DNA of 64,000 nucleotides from Citrobacter sp. 18056 (GTDB lineage Bacteria; Pseudomonadota; Gammaproteobacteria; Enterobacterales; Enterobacteriaceae): positions 186,001 to 250,000 of the forward strand of contig CACSJR010000007.1 of NCBI GenBank assembly GCA_902706235.1. The letters run 5' to 3'. Position 1 is the first letter of the stretch. Each line of letters starts with the position of its first letter. Shown here piece after piece: positions 1 to 8,611 of this stretch. The translations under genes were made by a program, and so were the position numbers. The notes under the pieces are model-generated. The model saw only the letters and a program-made list of their open reading frames with translations. It searched no databases and was not told the origin of the DNA.

Positions 1-435
1 GTAATCCGCCAGGGCGATACAGGCGTCATTCCCGGACTGAATAATGACCCCTTTATTGAGGTTTTCTACCGACACCTGATCGCCAGGCTTCAGGAACATC
101 ACCGACGAACCGCGCAGCGCTGGATTACCCGTCGCCCACGCATCTTTGCCGATGGTGACCATATCGGTCATTTTGATTTTGTTTGCTTTAATCGCCTGAC
201 CCACCACATAGCTGGTCATGATTTTCGTCAAACTAGCCGGATCAAGCTTATCATCGGCATTGCCCTCGCTAAGCACTTTGCCGCTGGCATAATCCATCAG
301 GATCCACGCTTTGGCATCGACCGGTGGAGCGTCTGGTTGTTGAACAGCTTCAGCCGCCTGAATGCCAGGAGCCACGAGAAGTAAAAGCAAAGAGCCTGCC
401 GCCAGGCTGCGGGGAGAAACAACTGTACGCGTCAT
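1..435 (-). CDS. dacC: D-alanyl-D-alanine carboxypeptidase PBP6 (partial, 3' end off window)
   Basis: Low-molecular-weight penicillin-binding protein that trims the terminal D-Ala from peptidoglycan pentapeptides in the periplasm. The first 145 residues are present. A signal peptide of about 28 residues ends near IQAA. The catalytic SxxK motif is SLTK with Ser68, followed by the long conserved stretch around [13 protein letters not shown] and the SxN motif SGN near residues 134-136. The KTG motif and the C-terminal membrane anchor lie beyond the left edge. The start is the ATG at 433-435. The gene is divergent from gstB, as in E. coli. Identity as dacC rather than dacA or dacD rests on close residue-level similarity and on gene order next to gstB and yliI. 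Confidence 0.95.
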   Translation of the reverse strand, partial: MTRTVVSPRSLAAGSLLLLLVAPGIQAAEAVQQPDAPPVDAKAWILMDYASGKVLSEGNADDKLDPASLTKIMTSYVVGQAIKANKIKMTDMVTIGKDAWATGNPALRGSSVMFLKPGDQVSVENLNKGVIIQSGNDACIALADY

Positions 436-568
436 AAGAGCCACCCAAGTATCCATTCCAAAAAACACGCTACGTCACTGACGCCGTGTAACAACAGGCG
501 GTGAGTAATAACGTAGAAATGACCTTAAAGAAACAATGCGTTGGTAAAGTTTTTAAAGTTTACGCAAG

Positions 569-606
569 AACGCCGCGTTGTGCTTAAAAGTGGGCGTTTT
601 TTTTGA
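569..606 (+). terminator. Terminator-like hairpin in the dacC/gstB divergent region
   Basis: AACGCC at 569-574 can pair with GGCGTT at 593-598, followed by a run of T. It has the form of a rho-independent terminator but lies upstream of both divergent genes. It could end a short leader transcript or simply be chance. The stem is only six base pairs with an 18-base loop. Confidence 0.3.
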
Positions 607-676
607 TCGCGGTTGTGTGAATGTTGAAATTAACCGACCATGAAGCTTCATTGATGCGCTGTTTACCGGAGTTTAT

Positions 677-1303
677 ATGATTACGCTGTGGGGCAGAAAC
701 AACTCAACAAATGTCAAAAAGGTCCGCTGGACGCTGGAAGAGCTTGACCTTACTTATGATCAGATCCTGGCCGGGCTGGAATTTGGCCTCAATCACGACG
801 CTGACTATTTGGCTAAAAACCCCAATGGCCTGGTGCCGCTGCTGAATGATGACGCAGAGCAAATTACGCTATGGGAATCGAACACCATCGTGCGCTATCT
901 GGTCGCACAGTATGGGCAAAACAGCCTGTGGCAGGCCAATCCGGCCAAACGCGCGCAGGGTGAAAAATGGATGGACTGGGCCAACGGGTCACTCTCTCCG
1001 GCACACCGGGTTATCCTGATGGGACTGGTTCGCACGCCGCCAGAGCAGCGCGACCACGCGGCAATTGACACGGGTATTGCCCAATGTGAAAAGCTGTTAA
1101 CCATCCTGGATGCGGCCCTTGCCGAATCACCGTGGCTTTCCGGTAACGAATTTGGCGTGGGTGATATTGCCGTTGCACCGTTTATTTATAACCTGCTGGA
1201 AACGGTCAAAACCTGGCAGCCGCACCCGAATTTACAGCGCTGGTATCAACAGCTGTCGCGCCGTCCGGCGTTCCAGAACGTGGTGATGATCCCAGTCACC
1301 TGA
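677..1303 (+). CDS. gstB: Glutathione S-transferase GstB
   Basis: Cytosolic glutathione S-transferase of 208 residues, the usual length of E. coli GstB (YliJ). The N-terminal thioredoxin-like half starts [15 protein letters not shown], which carries the Asn/Ser-rich glutathione-contact segment in place of a catalytic Tyr. The conserved cis-Pro turn NPNGLVPLL and the [10 protein letters not shown] segment follow. The C-terminal helical domain includes [12 protein letters not shown] and the family-typical end [16 protein letters not shown] stands eight bases before the ATG. It converges with yliI, leaving three bases between the stop codons. The E. coli enzyme is reported to act on halogenated organics such as bromoacetate; the same role here is inferred. 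Confidence 0.94.
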   Translation: MITLWGRNNSTNVKKVRWTLEELDLTYDQILAGLEFGLNHDADYLAKNPNGLVPLLNDDAEQITLWESNTIVRYLVAQYGQNSLWQANPAKRAQGEKWMDWANGSLSPAHRVILMGLVRTPPEQRDHAAIDTGIAQCEKLLTILDAALAESPWLSGNEFGVGDIAVAPFIYNLLETVKTWQPHPNLQRWYQQLSRRPAFQNVVMIPVT

Positions 1304-1306
1304 TGC

Positions 1307-2419
1307 TCAGGATTGCGGGCTGACCTTTAACAGCTCGCCGTCGGATTCGTCGGTTAACACATACAGATAGCCGTCGGGTCCGACGCGCACATCACGAATG
1401 CGCTGCTTTCTGTCACCCAGAATGCGTCCTTCCTCAGTGACTTTATTGCCGTCAACGTTTAATACGATAACGTCCTCATCCTTTAACGCGCCGATAAACA
1501 ACTTTTTCTGCCATTGTGGGAACGTACTGGCATTGTAGAACGCCATACCGCTCACGGCGGGAGAGTGTTCCCAGAAGAACAGCGGCGTTTCGGTTCCGGC
1601 TACTTTTTCGCCTTTCGCCTCCGGGATAGGCAAACCGCTGTAGTTAATGCCGTGCGTCGCCAGTGGCCAGCCATAGTTTTTCCCGCGCTCTGGAATATTG
1701 ATTTCATCGCCGCCGCGCGGGCCGTGTTCGTTCAGCCACAAGGTGTTGCTCCACGGGTTCATCGCCATGCCCTGCGGATTACGAATACCGTAAGACCAGA
1801 TTTCAGCTCGCGCACCGGGCTGATCCACAAACGGATTATCCGCCGGGACTTTACCCTGATCGGTCAGGCGCACCACTTTGCCCTGCAATTTATCGAGATC
1901 CTGCGCCGTCGCGCGCTGGTTGTTTTCGCCCAGACCAATAAACAGATAGCCTTTACCATCGAACACTAGCCGTCCGCCAAAGTGATTCCCGGTTGAAAGC
2001 TTCGGCGTTTGGCGGAGCACCACCTTGAACGCGTCGAGGTGCGTCAGGTCATCGTTCAGCCGCCCGTAGCCTACGGCGGTGCCCGCTTTACCGTCATCGC
2101 CCACTTCGGCATAGCTCAGCCAGACTCGTCGCGATTGGGCGAAATCCGGGGCCAGAACGACATCCAGCAGCCCGCCCTGCCCGTTGTCCCACACCCGCGG
2201 CACGCCAACAATCGGGTCGGACAACCCTTTTCCCTGCTGCCACAGGCGCAACTGCCCGCCGCGAAGGGTTATCAGCAGGCCTTTGTTGTCCGGCAAAAAC
2301 GCCATCGACCACGGGTGATCGAGCTTGCGCTGCAATACGTCGACTCGAACGTCGGCGGCATACAGCGCCGGGGTAAACAGCAGAGAACCCAGAAGTAAAC
2401 TCAGAGCAAAACGGTGCAT
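1307..2419 (-). CDS. yliI: PQQ-type soluble aldose sugar dehydrogenase YliI
   Basis: Periplasmic beta-propeller dehydrogenase of 370 residues in the soluble aldose/glucose dehydrogenase family, which uses pyrroloquinoline quinone to oxidise aldoses. A signal peptide of about 21 residues ends ALYA/AD. Propeller-type motifs include HPWSMAFLPD, TGNHFGGRLVFDGKGYLF, YGIRNPQGMAMNPW, NEHGPRGGDEIN and GKNYGWPLATHGINYSG, close to the E. coli protein throughout. It lies downstream of bssR on the same strand, with a GC-rich hairpin between them. No PQQ biosynthesis genes are in this window, so activity would depend on external or unlinked cofactor supply. Confidence 0.93.
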   Translation of the reverse strand: MHRFALSLLLGSLLFTPALYAADVRVDVLQRKLDHPWSMAFLPDNKGLLITLRGGQLRLWQQGKGLSDPIVGVPRVWDNGQGGLLDVVLAPDFAQSRRVWLSYAEVGDDGKAGTAVGYGRLNDDLTHLDAFKVVLRQTPKLSTGNHFGGRLVFDGKGYLFIGLGENNQRATAQDLDKLQGKVVRLTDQGKVPADNPFVDQPGARAEIWSYGIRNPQGMAMNPWSNTLWLNEHGPRGGDEINIPERGKNYGWPLATHGINYSGLPIPEAKGEKVAGTETPLFFWEHSPAVSGMAFYNASTFPQWQKKLFIGALKDEDVIVLNVDGNKVTEEGRILGDRKQRIRDVRVGPDGYLYVLTDESDGELLKVSPQS

Positions 2420-2502
2420 GGCTGGCTCCTTTTACGGCGATTTCGTTAAGGGTAGCCAGCGTGTCGGGTATGGACGGGATTTTTACAAAAACTTAACCAT
2501 GA

Positions 2503-2520
2503 GGGGGAGTCGCCTCCCCC
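2503..2520 (-). terminator. GC-rich hairpin between bssR and yliI
   Basis: GGGGGAG at 2503-2509 pairs with CTCCCCC at 2514-2520 around a four-base loop, just past the bssR stop. There is no immediate T-run on the minus strand, so it may attenuate or stabilise rather than terminate. Confidence 0.4.
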
Positions 2521-2527
2521 GGCGGGT

Positions 2528-2911
2528 TCAGGCATGTGCGCGAGGCGCAGATTTATTTAGTGCCTGAATATTGTCAGATAAGGTGTCGAGACAGCGTTGC
2601 AGTGCATCTGGATTAACAGCAATAAACGATGGGCAGTCATGGTGCCCGGTCATCAGGCTAACCGCCGCAGAAGCCAGAGCTTCACCGGCAGTGTGTAACG
2701 CCTCATTCTGTGCAGACGTCAGCGATGACGACAGCGTTGCCGCGTGGTGGCGCAGCTCGCCGCAGAGTTCAAACAAGTTTTCACGCAGATGATCATTGTC
2801 GCTGACTGACATATAACCCTTGGCTCGCCTGAGTTGCAGGTAAGCTGCAAGGTCAATTTGTGCGTTCGCTAGTTTATTCAACAAGTTACGAAACAGTCTG
2901 TCAACGTTCAT
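2528..2911 (-). CDS. bssR: Biofilm regulator BssR
   Basis: Small soluble protein of 127 residues, the same length as E. coli BssR (YliH), a regulator linked to biofilm formation and indole/AI-2 signalling. Shared segments include DLAAYLQLRRAKGYMSVS near residues 21-38, the EALASAAVSLMTGHHDCP core, and the VNPDALQRCL stretch. Divergence at the N-terminus and in the middle is typical of this fast-changing family. The start is supported by an AGGAGG-type ribosome site about five bases before the ATG. In E. coli the next gene would be rimO; here the accessory island begins instead. Confidence 0.88.
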   Translation of the reverse strand: MNVDRLFRNLLNKLANAQIDLAAYLQLRRAKGYMSVSDNDHLRENLFELCGELRHHAATLSSSLTSAQNEALHTAGEALASAAVSLMTGHHDCPSFIAVNPDALQRCLDTLSDNIQALNKSAPRAHA

Positions 2912-3148
2912 ACCTTTCCTCCTGTGTCGTCCAATGTCACCGTTATAGTATGGTCATTTTTTGTACATAAGGATGCGCCAGGTCAATCTTTCAGCACAGA
3001 TTTACATGATTTTAACCACCGCCGATTGACGGAAACCGCATTAACCTGGCGGGACAAAAAAGCAACACTTGTTGAAGTTTTGTTTGTGAAACTGAATCGT
3101 AACATTACGCAGCCATGGGTATAGTGCGCCGGACTTCTCAACCAGACG
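2912..3148 (+). other. bssR upstream region and left junction of the island
   Basis: About 237 bp with the bssR promoter region and no recognisable gene. In the E. coli order the divergent rimO would start here. I searched the + strand for the rimO N-terminus and found none, so the 5' part of rimO is gone rather than displaced a short way. Confidence 0.5.
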
Positions 3149-3570
3149 GGCTTTGTTGAATAAATCGAACTTTTGCTGAGTTAAAGGATCAGATCGCGCA
3201 TCATCCGGCAACACCACCGTCCTGGTCGTTAAACGGGTATTCCGCCTGGCCCTGCGAGCTGCGCAGGGCTTTATTGATTCCACAGGGTTAAAAGTCTTCG
3301 GTGGAGGTGAGTGGAAAGTCAAAAAGCACGGCAAAGAGCGCCGTCGTATCTGGCGAAAACGGCATCTCGCTGTTGATGCGAGTACGCATGAAGTCATCTG
3401 CGCCGACCTGTCGCTGAACAATGTCACGGACGCTGAAGCTCTCCCGGGGGTTGTCCGGCAGACCCACAGAAAAATCAGGTCAGCGGCGGCGGATGGTGCT
3501 TACGATACGCGGCGACGCACAGGGTAAAGCAGTTATTCGGTGGTTCGCTGACGTTGCGTGACTACGATGG
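3149..3570 (+). mobile_element. IS5-family (IS903-group) remnant with internally deleted transposase
   Basis: Position 3149 starts with the IS903-type terminal repeat GGCTTTGTTGAATAAATC. Transposase pieces follow on the + strand: a VVKRVFRLALRAAQGFIDS piece, then directly STGLKVFGGGEWKVKKHGKE, a RRRIWRKRHLAVDA piece, and the DDE-domain part ADLSLNNVTDAEALPG and QTHRKIRSAAADGAYDTR. A short C-terminal patch ends near LRDYDG at 3570. Compared with intact elements as I recall them, segments are missing after the terminal repeat, in the middle and near the end. The middle deletion joins two ATTGATTCCA-like repeats, which fits slippage or recombination. The right terminal repeat is absent, so the element is dead. 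Confidence 0.85.
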
Positions 3571-3572
3571 AA

Positions 3573-3728
3573 GGAACCTATTTAGCGGCCTGCGTGTTTT
3601 TCTCGACCTTGTACAATCAGTCGCCCGTTGGCGGTGCGCTCCCGACAGATATCGGTATGACTCCGGCCACCGCGAAGGCCCTGCAACAGATAGCCTGGCA
3701 AACCGTGACCGAATTTCAGAATCCGTGA
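3573..3728 (+). pseudogene. C-terminal fragment of a lost gene, possibly an SGNH/DUF4886-type hydrolase
   Basis: Directly after the IS remnant an open frame reads GTYLAACVFFSTLYNQSPVG and continues through TPATAKALQQIAWQTV to FQNP and a TGA at 3726-3728. There is no start codon or ribosome site, and the frame begins at the IS junction. The pattern GTYLAAC, a short aromatic helix, SPVG and then a terminal amphipathic helix resembles the C-terminus of SGNH-hydrolase-like proteins. The assignment is from memory and uncertain. It shows that the island suffered deletions after the insertion sequence arrived. Confidence 0.5.
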
Positions 3729-3775
3729 GCTGCGCGAATGTCGATTGCCAAAAGCGCTATAACAACCCACTAAAT

Positions 3776-4360
3776 TTATTCGTTTTTATAGTCTTTAATG
3801 GTTTGTTTCACGCGGGAAATCGTTGATCGCCCGCAATTTAGCGCTTTCTGTATTTCGCTGTAACTCGCCCCGGCAACCAGCATCAGTGAAATTCGATGGT
3901 GAAGACTCTCATTGACCGGCCTGCCGGCGGCACTTCCGGACACCGTTTTTCGCTTCGCGAACTTTGGATTATTTTGAATATAGGAAATGACATTCTCGAT
4001 GGTCTCCATCAGAGTATCCGTTGACGCTCTGCTGGCAAGTTTTTCTGCAGTACCGGATGTCTGCAGCCAACGCAATGTCGTTGTCAGGTTCAGAGAAACG
4101 ACATTCAGCCCGGCGTCCGTCATATTCCTCAGATTTCGCCATTCCTGTTTAGGCAATCGCGCTAAAAAAAGGATCTTCGGAACCAGCAGCACATCACCCG
4201 GTTGAACCAGAGCCAGCATCTGGCGCAAGGATGTGAAGTCATGCTCCTCATCTTCAAAGGTCTGAGTAATATTGAAATTTAGTGTCTCGCTTGTTGCAAC
4301 AAGTACATTCTTACCCTGCTCATATTCTTCATTCTTAGGCAAATAGGCATAGATTTTCAT
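3776..4360 (-). CDS. Serine-recombinase-like HTH protein with degenerate catalytic site (putative fimbrial regulator)
   Basis: 194 residues with the layout of a small resolvase/invertase. The N-terminal domain (about 1-135) starts MKIYAYLPKN where active enzymes have YxRVST, so the nucleophilic Ser is missing. The later LDRLGR-like motif reads VPKILFLAR, losing the Asp and first Arg while one Arg remains. The C-terminal part (about 140-194) has AAGRPVNES and then a helix-turn-helix, SYSEIQKALNCGRSTISRVK, as in Hin/Gin-type proteins. It is divergent from the fimbrial operon, with 439 bp between. I infer a DNA-binding regulator rather than a recombinase; control of the fimbriae is a guess from position. 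Confidence 0.7.
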   Translation of the reverse strand: MKIYAYLPKNEEYEQGKNVLVATSETLNFNITQTFEDEEHDFTSLRQMLALVQPGDVLLVPKILFLARLPKQEWRNLRNMTDAGLNVVSLNLTTTLRWLQTSGTAEKLASRASTDTLMETIENVISYIQNNPKFAKRKTVSGSAAGRPVNESLHHRISLMLVAGASYSEIQKALNCGRSTISRVKQTIKDYKNE

Positions 4361-4799
4361 CGATTCTTCGTCCCCGACCAGACAAGTCCCTTATTGTATA
4401 TATGAGACCGATGTATTGGAAATTAAAAAATAGTTAAGTGCGTGCCGATAAATCCATTATAAAACAAAGATAAAATGAAATTTCATCTACTTCTTGCACT
4501 ACATCTCATTTCTGTACAGCACGAATACACAAAAATTATAGGACTAGTCTCATTATGATTGGCGCCACTAAATCTGAACAGGATGGGCCGCTCCCGGTAT
4601 TGCGACATCCTTATATTTATCTCCTGTTCGCTTTTTAATAAATGGCTACACAGGTACTTTCAGTAGTATTTCATGATCTACAGATAAACATCCCCCCGGA
4701 AATTAACAGCGCCTCCCGCAATGTTAACTTCAGGTTTAACCGTCACGAATCAACGCTCAACTATTATTTTGAGCATGCATCAAACAGATGGAGCTGCAT
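4361..4799 (+). promoter_or_regulatory. Divergent AT-rich control region of the fimbrial operon
   Basis: 439 bp of AT-rich DNA between the recombinase-like gene and the pilin gene, presumably with both promoters. A 27-codon frame at 4555-4638 has no clear ribosome site and I do not call it. I saw no pair of inverted repeats like those flanking the E. coli fimS switch. Confidence 0.5.
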
Positions 4800-5333
4800 A
4801 TGAACATTAAAACGCTTTGCTTTGCCACCGTTGTATTAACTGCAATGGCACAGTACGCTTGTGCTGCGGACGGTACACTCACCTTCAAAGGTAATATTAC
4901 AAACTCCTCTTGCTCCCTGCAATCAGGCACAGAGGGGAATATTACCGTACCTTTAGGGTCTATCCCAAAAACAAACTTCAAGGCGAAAAACGATCTTGGT
5001 CCCAAAGTAGGCTTTACTATTTCTGTAACTGGCTGCCATAAAGGAACTTATTATTTAGTTCTCGATGGCACAACCGTCGAGAATGAACAAAATGTTCTGG
5101 CATTAGATAGTACTGATGAAGGCTATGCTACAGGGGTGGGTGTCCAGGTTTCAGGGGTAAATGATGCCCCTATCACCATATCAAAAACGATTGATCCGAG
5201 TGACGCATCTATTACAGTTGGGGACGATGGTGCCGGCGTATTCCTTTTAAAGGCTAACTATATAGCTATCGCCAATGAAGTTAACGCCGGCACTGCAAAT
5301 GCAACAGCACATTTCACTATTATCCAACAATAA
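4800..5333 (+). CDS. Major fimbrial subunit (type 1-like pilin)
   Basis: 177-residue pilin of the chaperone-usher class. The start at 4800 is preferred over the in-frame ATG at 4788 because GGAG sits at 4790-4793 with ideal spacing to 4800. The signal peptide ends near YACA/ADG. The mature protein begins GTLTFKGNITNSSCSL, the classic pilin start, and the disulfide partner is in VTGCHKG. The C-terminus ATAHFTIIQQ is a typical donor-strand acceptor end. First gene of a four-gene operon; the chaperone follows after 42 bp with its own ribosome site. Base composition is clearly more AT-rich than the flanking core genes, suggesting transfer. Confidence 0.9.
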   Translation: MNIKTLCFATVVLTAMAQYACAADGTLTFKGNITNSSCSLQSGTEGNITVPLGSIPKTNFKAKNDLGPKVGFTISVTGCHKGTYYLVLDGTTVENEQNVLALDSTDEGYATGVGVQVSGVNDAPITISKTIDPSDASITVGDDGAGVFLLKANYIAIANEVNAGTANATAHFTIIQQ

Positions 5334-5375
5334 TTAATTTACGCCAGGGACGGCATGAATTAAAAGGAAGAAGAG

Positions 5376-6041
5376 ATGAAAAGGTATCTCCTGCTGCTCA
5401 TGGTTTTTTGCATGACTCAGGCACATAGCGCGATACAAATTGAGAGCTCACGCATTATTTATTCAGGCGAATCCAATTCAGCCTCGCTTAAGATTAATAA
5501 CGTCTCGAAGGAAAACTATATTGTCCAAAGCTGGCTGGATAAAAGCAAGGATAATGTAAAACCACCGATCGTGATCGTGCCTCCGTTAGTCAAACTGAAA
5601 CCTGAACAATCCGCCTTATTACGATTCATTTACTCTGGCTATGGTCTGCCAGCCGACCGAGAAAGTGTCTTTTGGGTAAATGTGCAGGAAGTACCGCCCA
5701 AACCTCAGGAAGAAAATGTTTTACAACTGGCGATCCGCACGAGGTTGAAACTTTTTTACCGCCCGGCACAACTGAAAAACACGCTGGATAAGGAAGCCAA
5801 AAAAATGGAATGGAAAATTAAGGATAACACGCTGCTATTCAGGAACGAGGGGCCATTACATATTACGCTGACCTCAGTTGAAATCGCGGATGAAAAGGGA
5901 AAAACATCCCAACTGAATGTTCCGATGATTTCCCCTTTCAGTACAGTATCCGTGCCCGTTGCCAGGCAAACGCACGTAACGAGGATGAGTTACATTAATG
6001 ATTTCGGCGCAGTTGTCGCCATTGTTCCGACCGCCAAATAG
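5376..6041 (+). CDS. Periplasmic fimbrial chaperone (PapD/FimC family)
   Basis: 221-residue two-domain immunoglobulin-like chaperone that holds pilin subunits by donor-strand complementation. The signal peptide ends near THQ- or AHSA-type residues around position 18. The conserved Arg is in IESSRIIYSG and the Lys in TRLKLFYRP, the two basic residues that anchor the subunit C-terminus. The loop between strands F1 and G1 (PPKPQEENV) is short, placing it in the FGS subclass associated with rod-like, adhesin-tipped pili. An AGGAAG ribosome site precedes the ATG. It lies between the pilin and usher genes. Confidence 0.93.
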   Translation: MKRYLLLLMVFCMTQAHSAIQIESSRIIYSGESNSASLKINNVSKENYIVQSWLDKSKDNVKPPIVIVPPLVKLKPEQSALLRFIYSGYGLPADRESVFWVNVQEVPPKPQEENVLQLAIRTRLKLFYRPAQLKNTLDKEAKKMEWKIKDNTLLFRNEGPLHITLTSVEIADEKGKTSQLNVPMISPFSTVSVPVARQTHVTRMSYINDFGAVVAIVPTAK

Positions 6042-6062
6042 TTTATTTATCCAGGGAGCGGG

Positions 6063-8600
6063 ATGATGAAAGTTGCCCACATCAGAGCTTATTTTTTTGC
6101 ACTGTTCATCTGTGCCCCTTATGGGGCAATGGCCGCGCAAGCGTACAATACCCTGTTTCTGAATGGCATTGATGAAAAGACACTTGCCGATTTTATTACC
6201 CATGACGACGATGTAGCCCCAGGAACTTATCCGGTTGATATTTATATAAATAATATCAAGATTGACACCCGGAGTGTCACTTTTGAACGAGAGGCTAATC
6301 AGGGAAAATTAAAACCTTGCCTCGATGCAAAGCGTTATCAATCTTATGGTATAAAAACACATGACAGCGATTTGCACTGTCATTCACTCAACCATGATAT
6401 TCCTGAAGCAAAAGAAGCCTTAGACATTTATCATCATCGACTGGATATCACTATCCCCCAACTCTACATCCAACCGGTCGCTCGCGATGCTATCTCTCCG
6501 AGCCGTTATGATGAGGGTATTAATGCCGCTTTTCTCAATTACATCTATACAGCGGATAATAATAAAGATGATACCACTGATCAGACGTATCAATACCTTT
6601 CACTCAATAGCGGTATCAATATAGCCAGCTGGCGGTTTCGTAATAACGCTTACTGGAATAAATCCAGTAATGGAACAGATCGCTGGAAAAACCTCTCCAG
6701 CTGGGCAGAAACAAATATTGTCCCGTGGAGAAGTCATTTGCTGATTGGACAGTCGGCAACCTCCGGGGATATATTTGACAGCGTACAATTTCGTGGCGCC
6801 CAGTTATCTAGTGATAATACGATGTTACCGGATAGTCAAACAGGTTATGCCCCGACAATACGCGGCATTGCGAACAGTAATGCGCGTATCGAAGTCCGGC
6901 AAAACACTTATCTTATTTATTCGACCAATGTGGCACCAGGCCCCTTTGAGTTAACAGATATTTATGCGGTTAACCGCAGCGGTGATTTTTATGTCACGGT
7001 GATCGAAGCGGACGGTAGTAAAAGCACATTTACCGTGGCCTATACGGCGTTACCGAATCTGGTACGCAGTGGATTGTGGAATTACCAACTCGCCGCGGGG
7101 AAATACCATAATGATGACAACAACTACTCTCCCGCCTTCATGCAGAGCACGGTATCCCATGGGTTGAATAATATTTTTACGCTGTTTGGTGGCATGCTGG
7201 TCGCTGAAAATTACACCGCAGGCGCGATTGGCGTGGGGAGTAATCTGGGGAGTCCAGGCGCAGTCTCTGTCGATATCACCCGGGCTGATACTGCTCTCGC
7301 CGATGGCGAACATAAACAGGGCAACAGCATCCGATTTTTATATGCAAAAGCCTTTCGGGAGTCAGGAACTGATTTTCAGATAGCCGGGTATCGCTATTCA
7401 ACAGCAGGGTATTACGATTTTTCGGAAGCCATTGCCGAACACCAACGCTGGGACCACGGGGCATATAAAAATTATTACTGGGATAATCCAGACCCCAACG
7501 ATCCCGACTGGGCCGTGAGAAAGCCTGAAACATATTATACTTCCAGTTACAACACTAAAAAAGAACGTTTTGATTTCTCAGTCAATCAGCATTTGGGTAA
7601 TAAAACGGCTTTTTACCTTAACTTCAGCAAGCAAAATTACTGGCAAACGACCGGACATGATTTGTCGTTTCAGGGGGGACTCAGTTCCAATATCGGTCGT
7701 GCCAGTTATAGTATTTATTATCAAAACAGCCGCAATCATTATTCCGCACATGACGACAGTGTGAATTTTCGCATCACGATTCCGTTCTATTTTAACGACC
7801 AGAATAATATGACGGCATCCTTTAGTGTTAATAACAGCAAGTCGGGTGGCACGTCAGGGACTACAGGCGTCAGCGGCACATTGCTCGACGACGGACGTAT
7901 GAATTACGCCGTCGAAACGGCCTATGACCAAAACTCAAAATCGACGAACAGCGTCAGTGCTGGTTATCAGGGGCAGTTTGGCAATGCCTATGCCGGGTAT
8001 AGCTACAGCGATGCCAGTCAACAAACCAGCCTCAACCTTTCCGGTGGCCTTATGGTACACAGCGGTGGCATCACGCTTTCCCAGCCTCTCGGGGAAACGT
8101 TCTCGCTTATTGAAGCTAAAAATGCAACAGGAGTCCGCGTTGAGAATAACCCAGGCGTAAGCATCGATAGATTGGGTTACGCAATATTACCCAACACTAT
8201 CCCTTATCGCGTGAACACCGTTGCATTGAATAGCCAGGATTTCGGCTCCCATCTGACTATCCCCAACGCGATCGCCGATACCGTTCCAACCCGTGGTGCC
8301 ATTACCCGGATCACTTTTGACACCTGGACAGGAGAAAGCGTGCTCATTCACAGTTCGCTGGCAGACGGCAGCGTTCCGCCACTGGGGGCAGCGGTATTCT
8401 CTGCAGATGGCAGAAACAGCGGCCTGATCGGGCCTGAGGGAGAGATCTTTATTGCTGGCGTCGCAGGAGGAGAAACACTGAAGATTAAGTGGGGTGGCAC
8501 GGCGGAAGACCAATGCCAGATAACCCTGCCTGTGCAGCAACCAGACGCGAGCCATGCTGTTGGTGGCTATCGCGAATTAACTTTACCTTGTCGCCAGTAA
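6063..8600 (+). CDS. Outer-membrane fimbrial usher (FimD/PapC family)
   Basis: 845-residue usher that secretes and assembles chaperone-bound subunits at the outer membrane. The signal peptide ends GAMA. The N-terminal periplasmic domain starts YNTLFLNGIDEKTLADF and has the Cys pair around KPCLDAK and DLHCHSL. The beta-barrel carries usher motifs such as APTIRGIANSNARIEVRQN, NVAPGPFELTDIY and GDFYVTVIEADGS. The C-terminal domain ends with DQCQITL and LPCRQ, the usual terminal Cys pair. Either of the tandem ATGs at 6063 and 6066 could serve. The adhesin gene begins 11 bp after the stop. AT-rich stretches inside (about 6200-7000) contrast with the core genome. Confidence 0.95.
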   Translation: MMKVAHIRAYFFALFICAPYGAMAAQAYNTLFLNGIDEKTLADFITHDDDVAPGTYPVDIYINNIKIDTRSVTFEREANQGKLKPCLDAKRYQSYGIKTHDSDLHCHSLNHDIPEAKEALDIYHHRLDITIPQLYIQPVARDAISPSRYDEGINAAFLNYIYTADNNKDDTTDQTYQYLSLNSGINIASWRFRNNAYWNKSSNGTDRWKNLSSWAETNIVPWRSHLLIGQSATSGDIFDSVQFRGAQLSSDNTMLPDSQTGYAPTIRGIANSNARIEVRQNTYLIYSTNVAPGPFELTDIYAVNRSGDFYVTVIEADGSKSTFTVAYTALPNLVRSGLWNYQLAAGKYHNDDNNYSPAFMQSTVSHGLNNIFTLFGGMLVAENYTAGAIGVGSNLGSPGAVSVDITRADTALADGEHKQGNSIRFLYAKAFRESGTDFQIAGYRYSTAGYYDFSEAIAEHQRWDHGAYKNYYWDNPDPNDPDWAVRKPETYYTSSYNTKKERFDFSVNQHLGNKTAFYLNFSKQNYWQTTGHDLSFQGGLSSNIGRASYSIYYQNSRNHYSAHDDSVNFRITIPFYFNDQNNMTASFSVNNSKSGGTSGTTGVSGTLLDDGRMNYAVETAYDQNSKSTNSVSAGYQGQFGNAYAGYSYSDASQQTSLNLSGGLMVHSGGITLSQPLGETFSLIEAKNATGVRVENNPGVSIDRLGYAILPNTIPYRVNTVALNSQDFGSHLTIPNAIADTVPTRGAITRITFDTWTGESVLIHSSLADGSVPPLGAAVFSADGRNSGLIGPEGEIFIAGVAGGETLKIKWGGTAEDQCQITLPVQQPDASHAVGGYRELTLPCRQ

Positions 8601-8611
8601 GTGAGGAAAAA

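Noticed and set aside
1514..2398. Long + strand frames opposite yliI
   Set aside because: They are antisense shadows of a high-GC conserved gene, without ribosome sites or family features.
4361..4799. Possible phase-variation switch for the fimbrial operon
   Set aside because: No pair of inverted repeats of useful length was found, and the recombinase-like protein lacks its catalytic residues.
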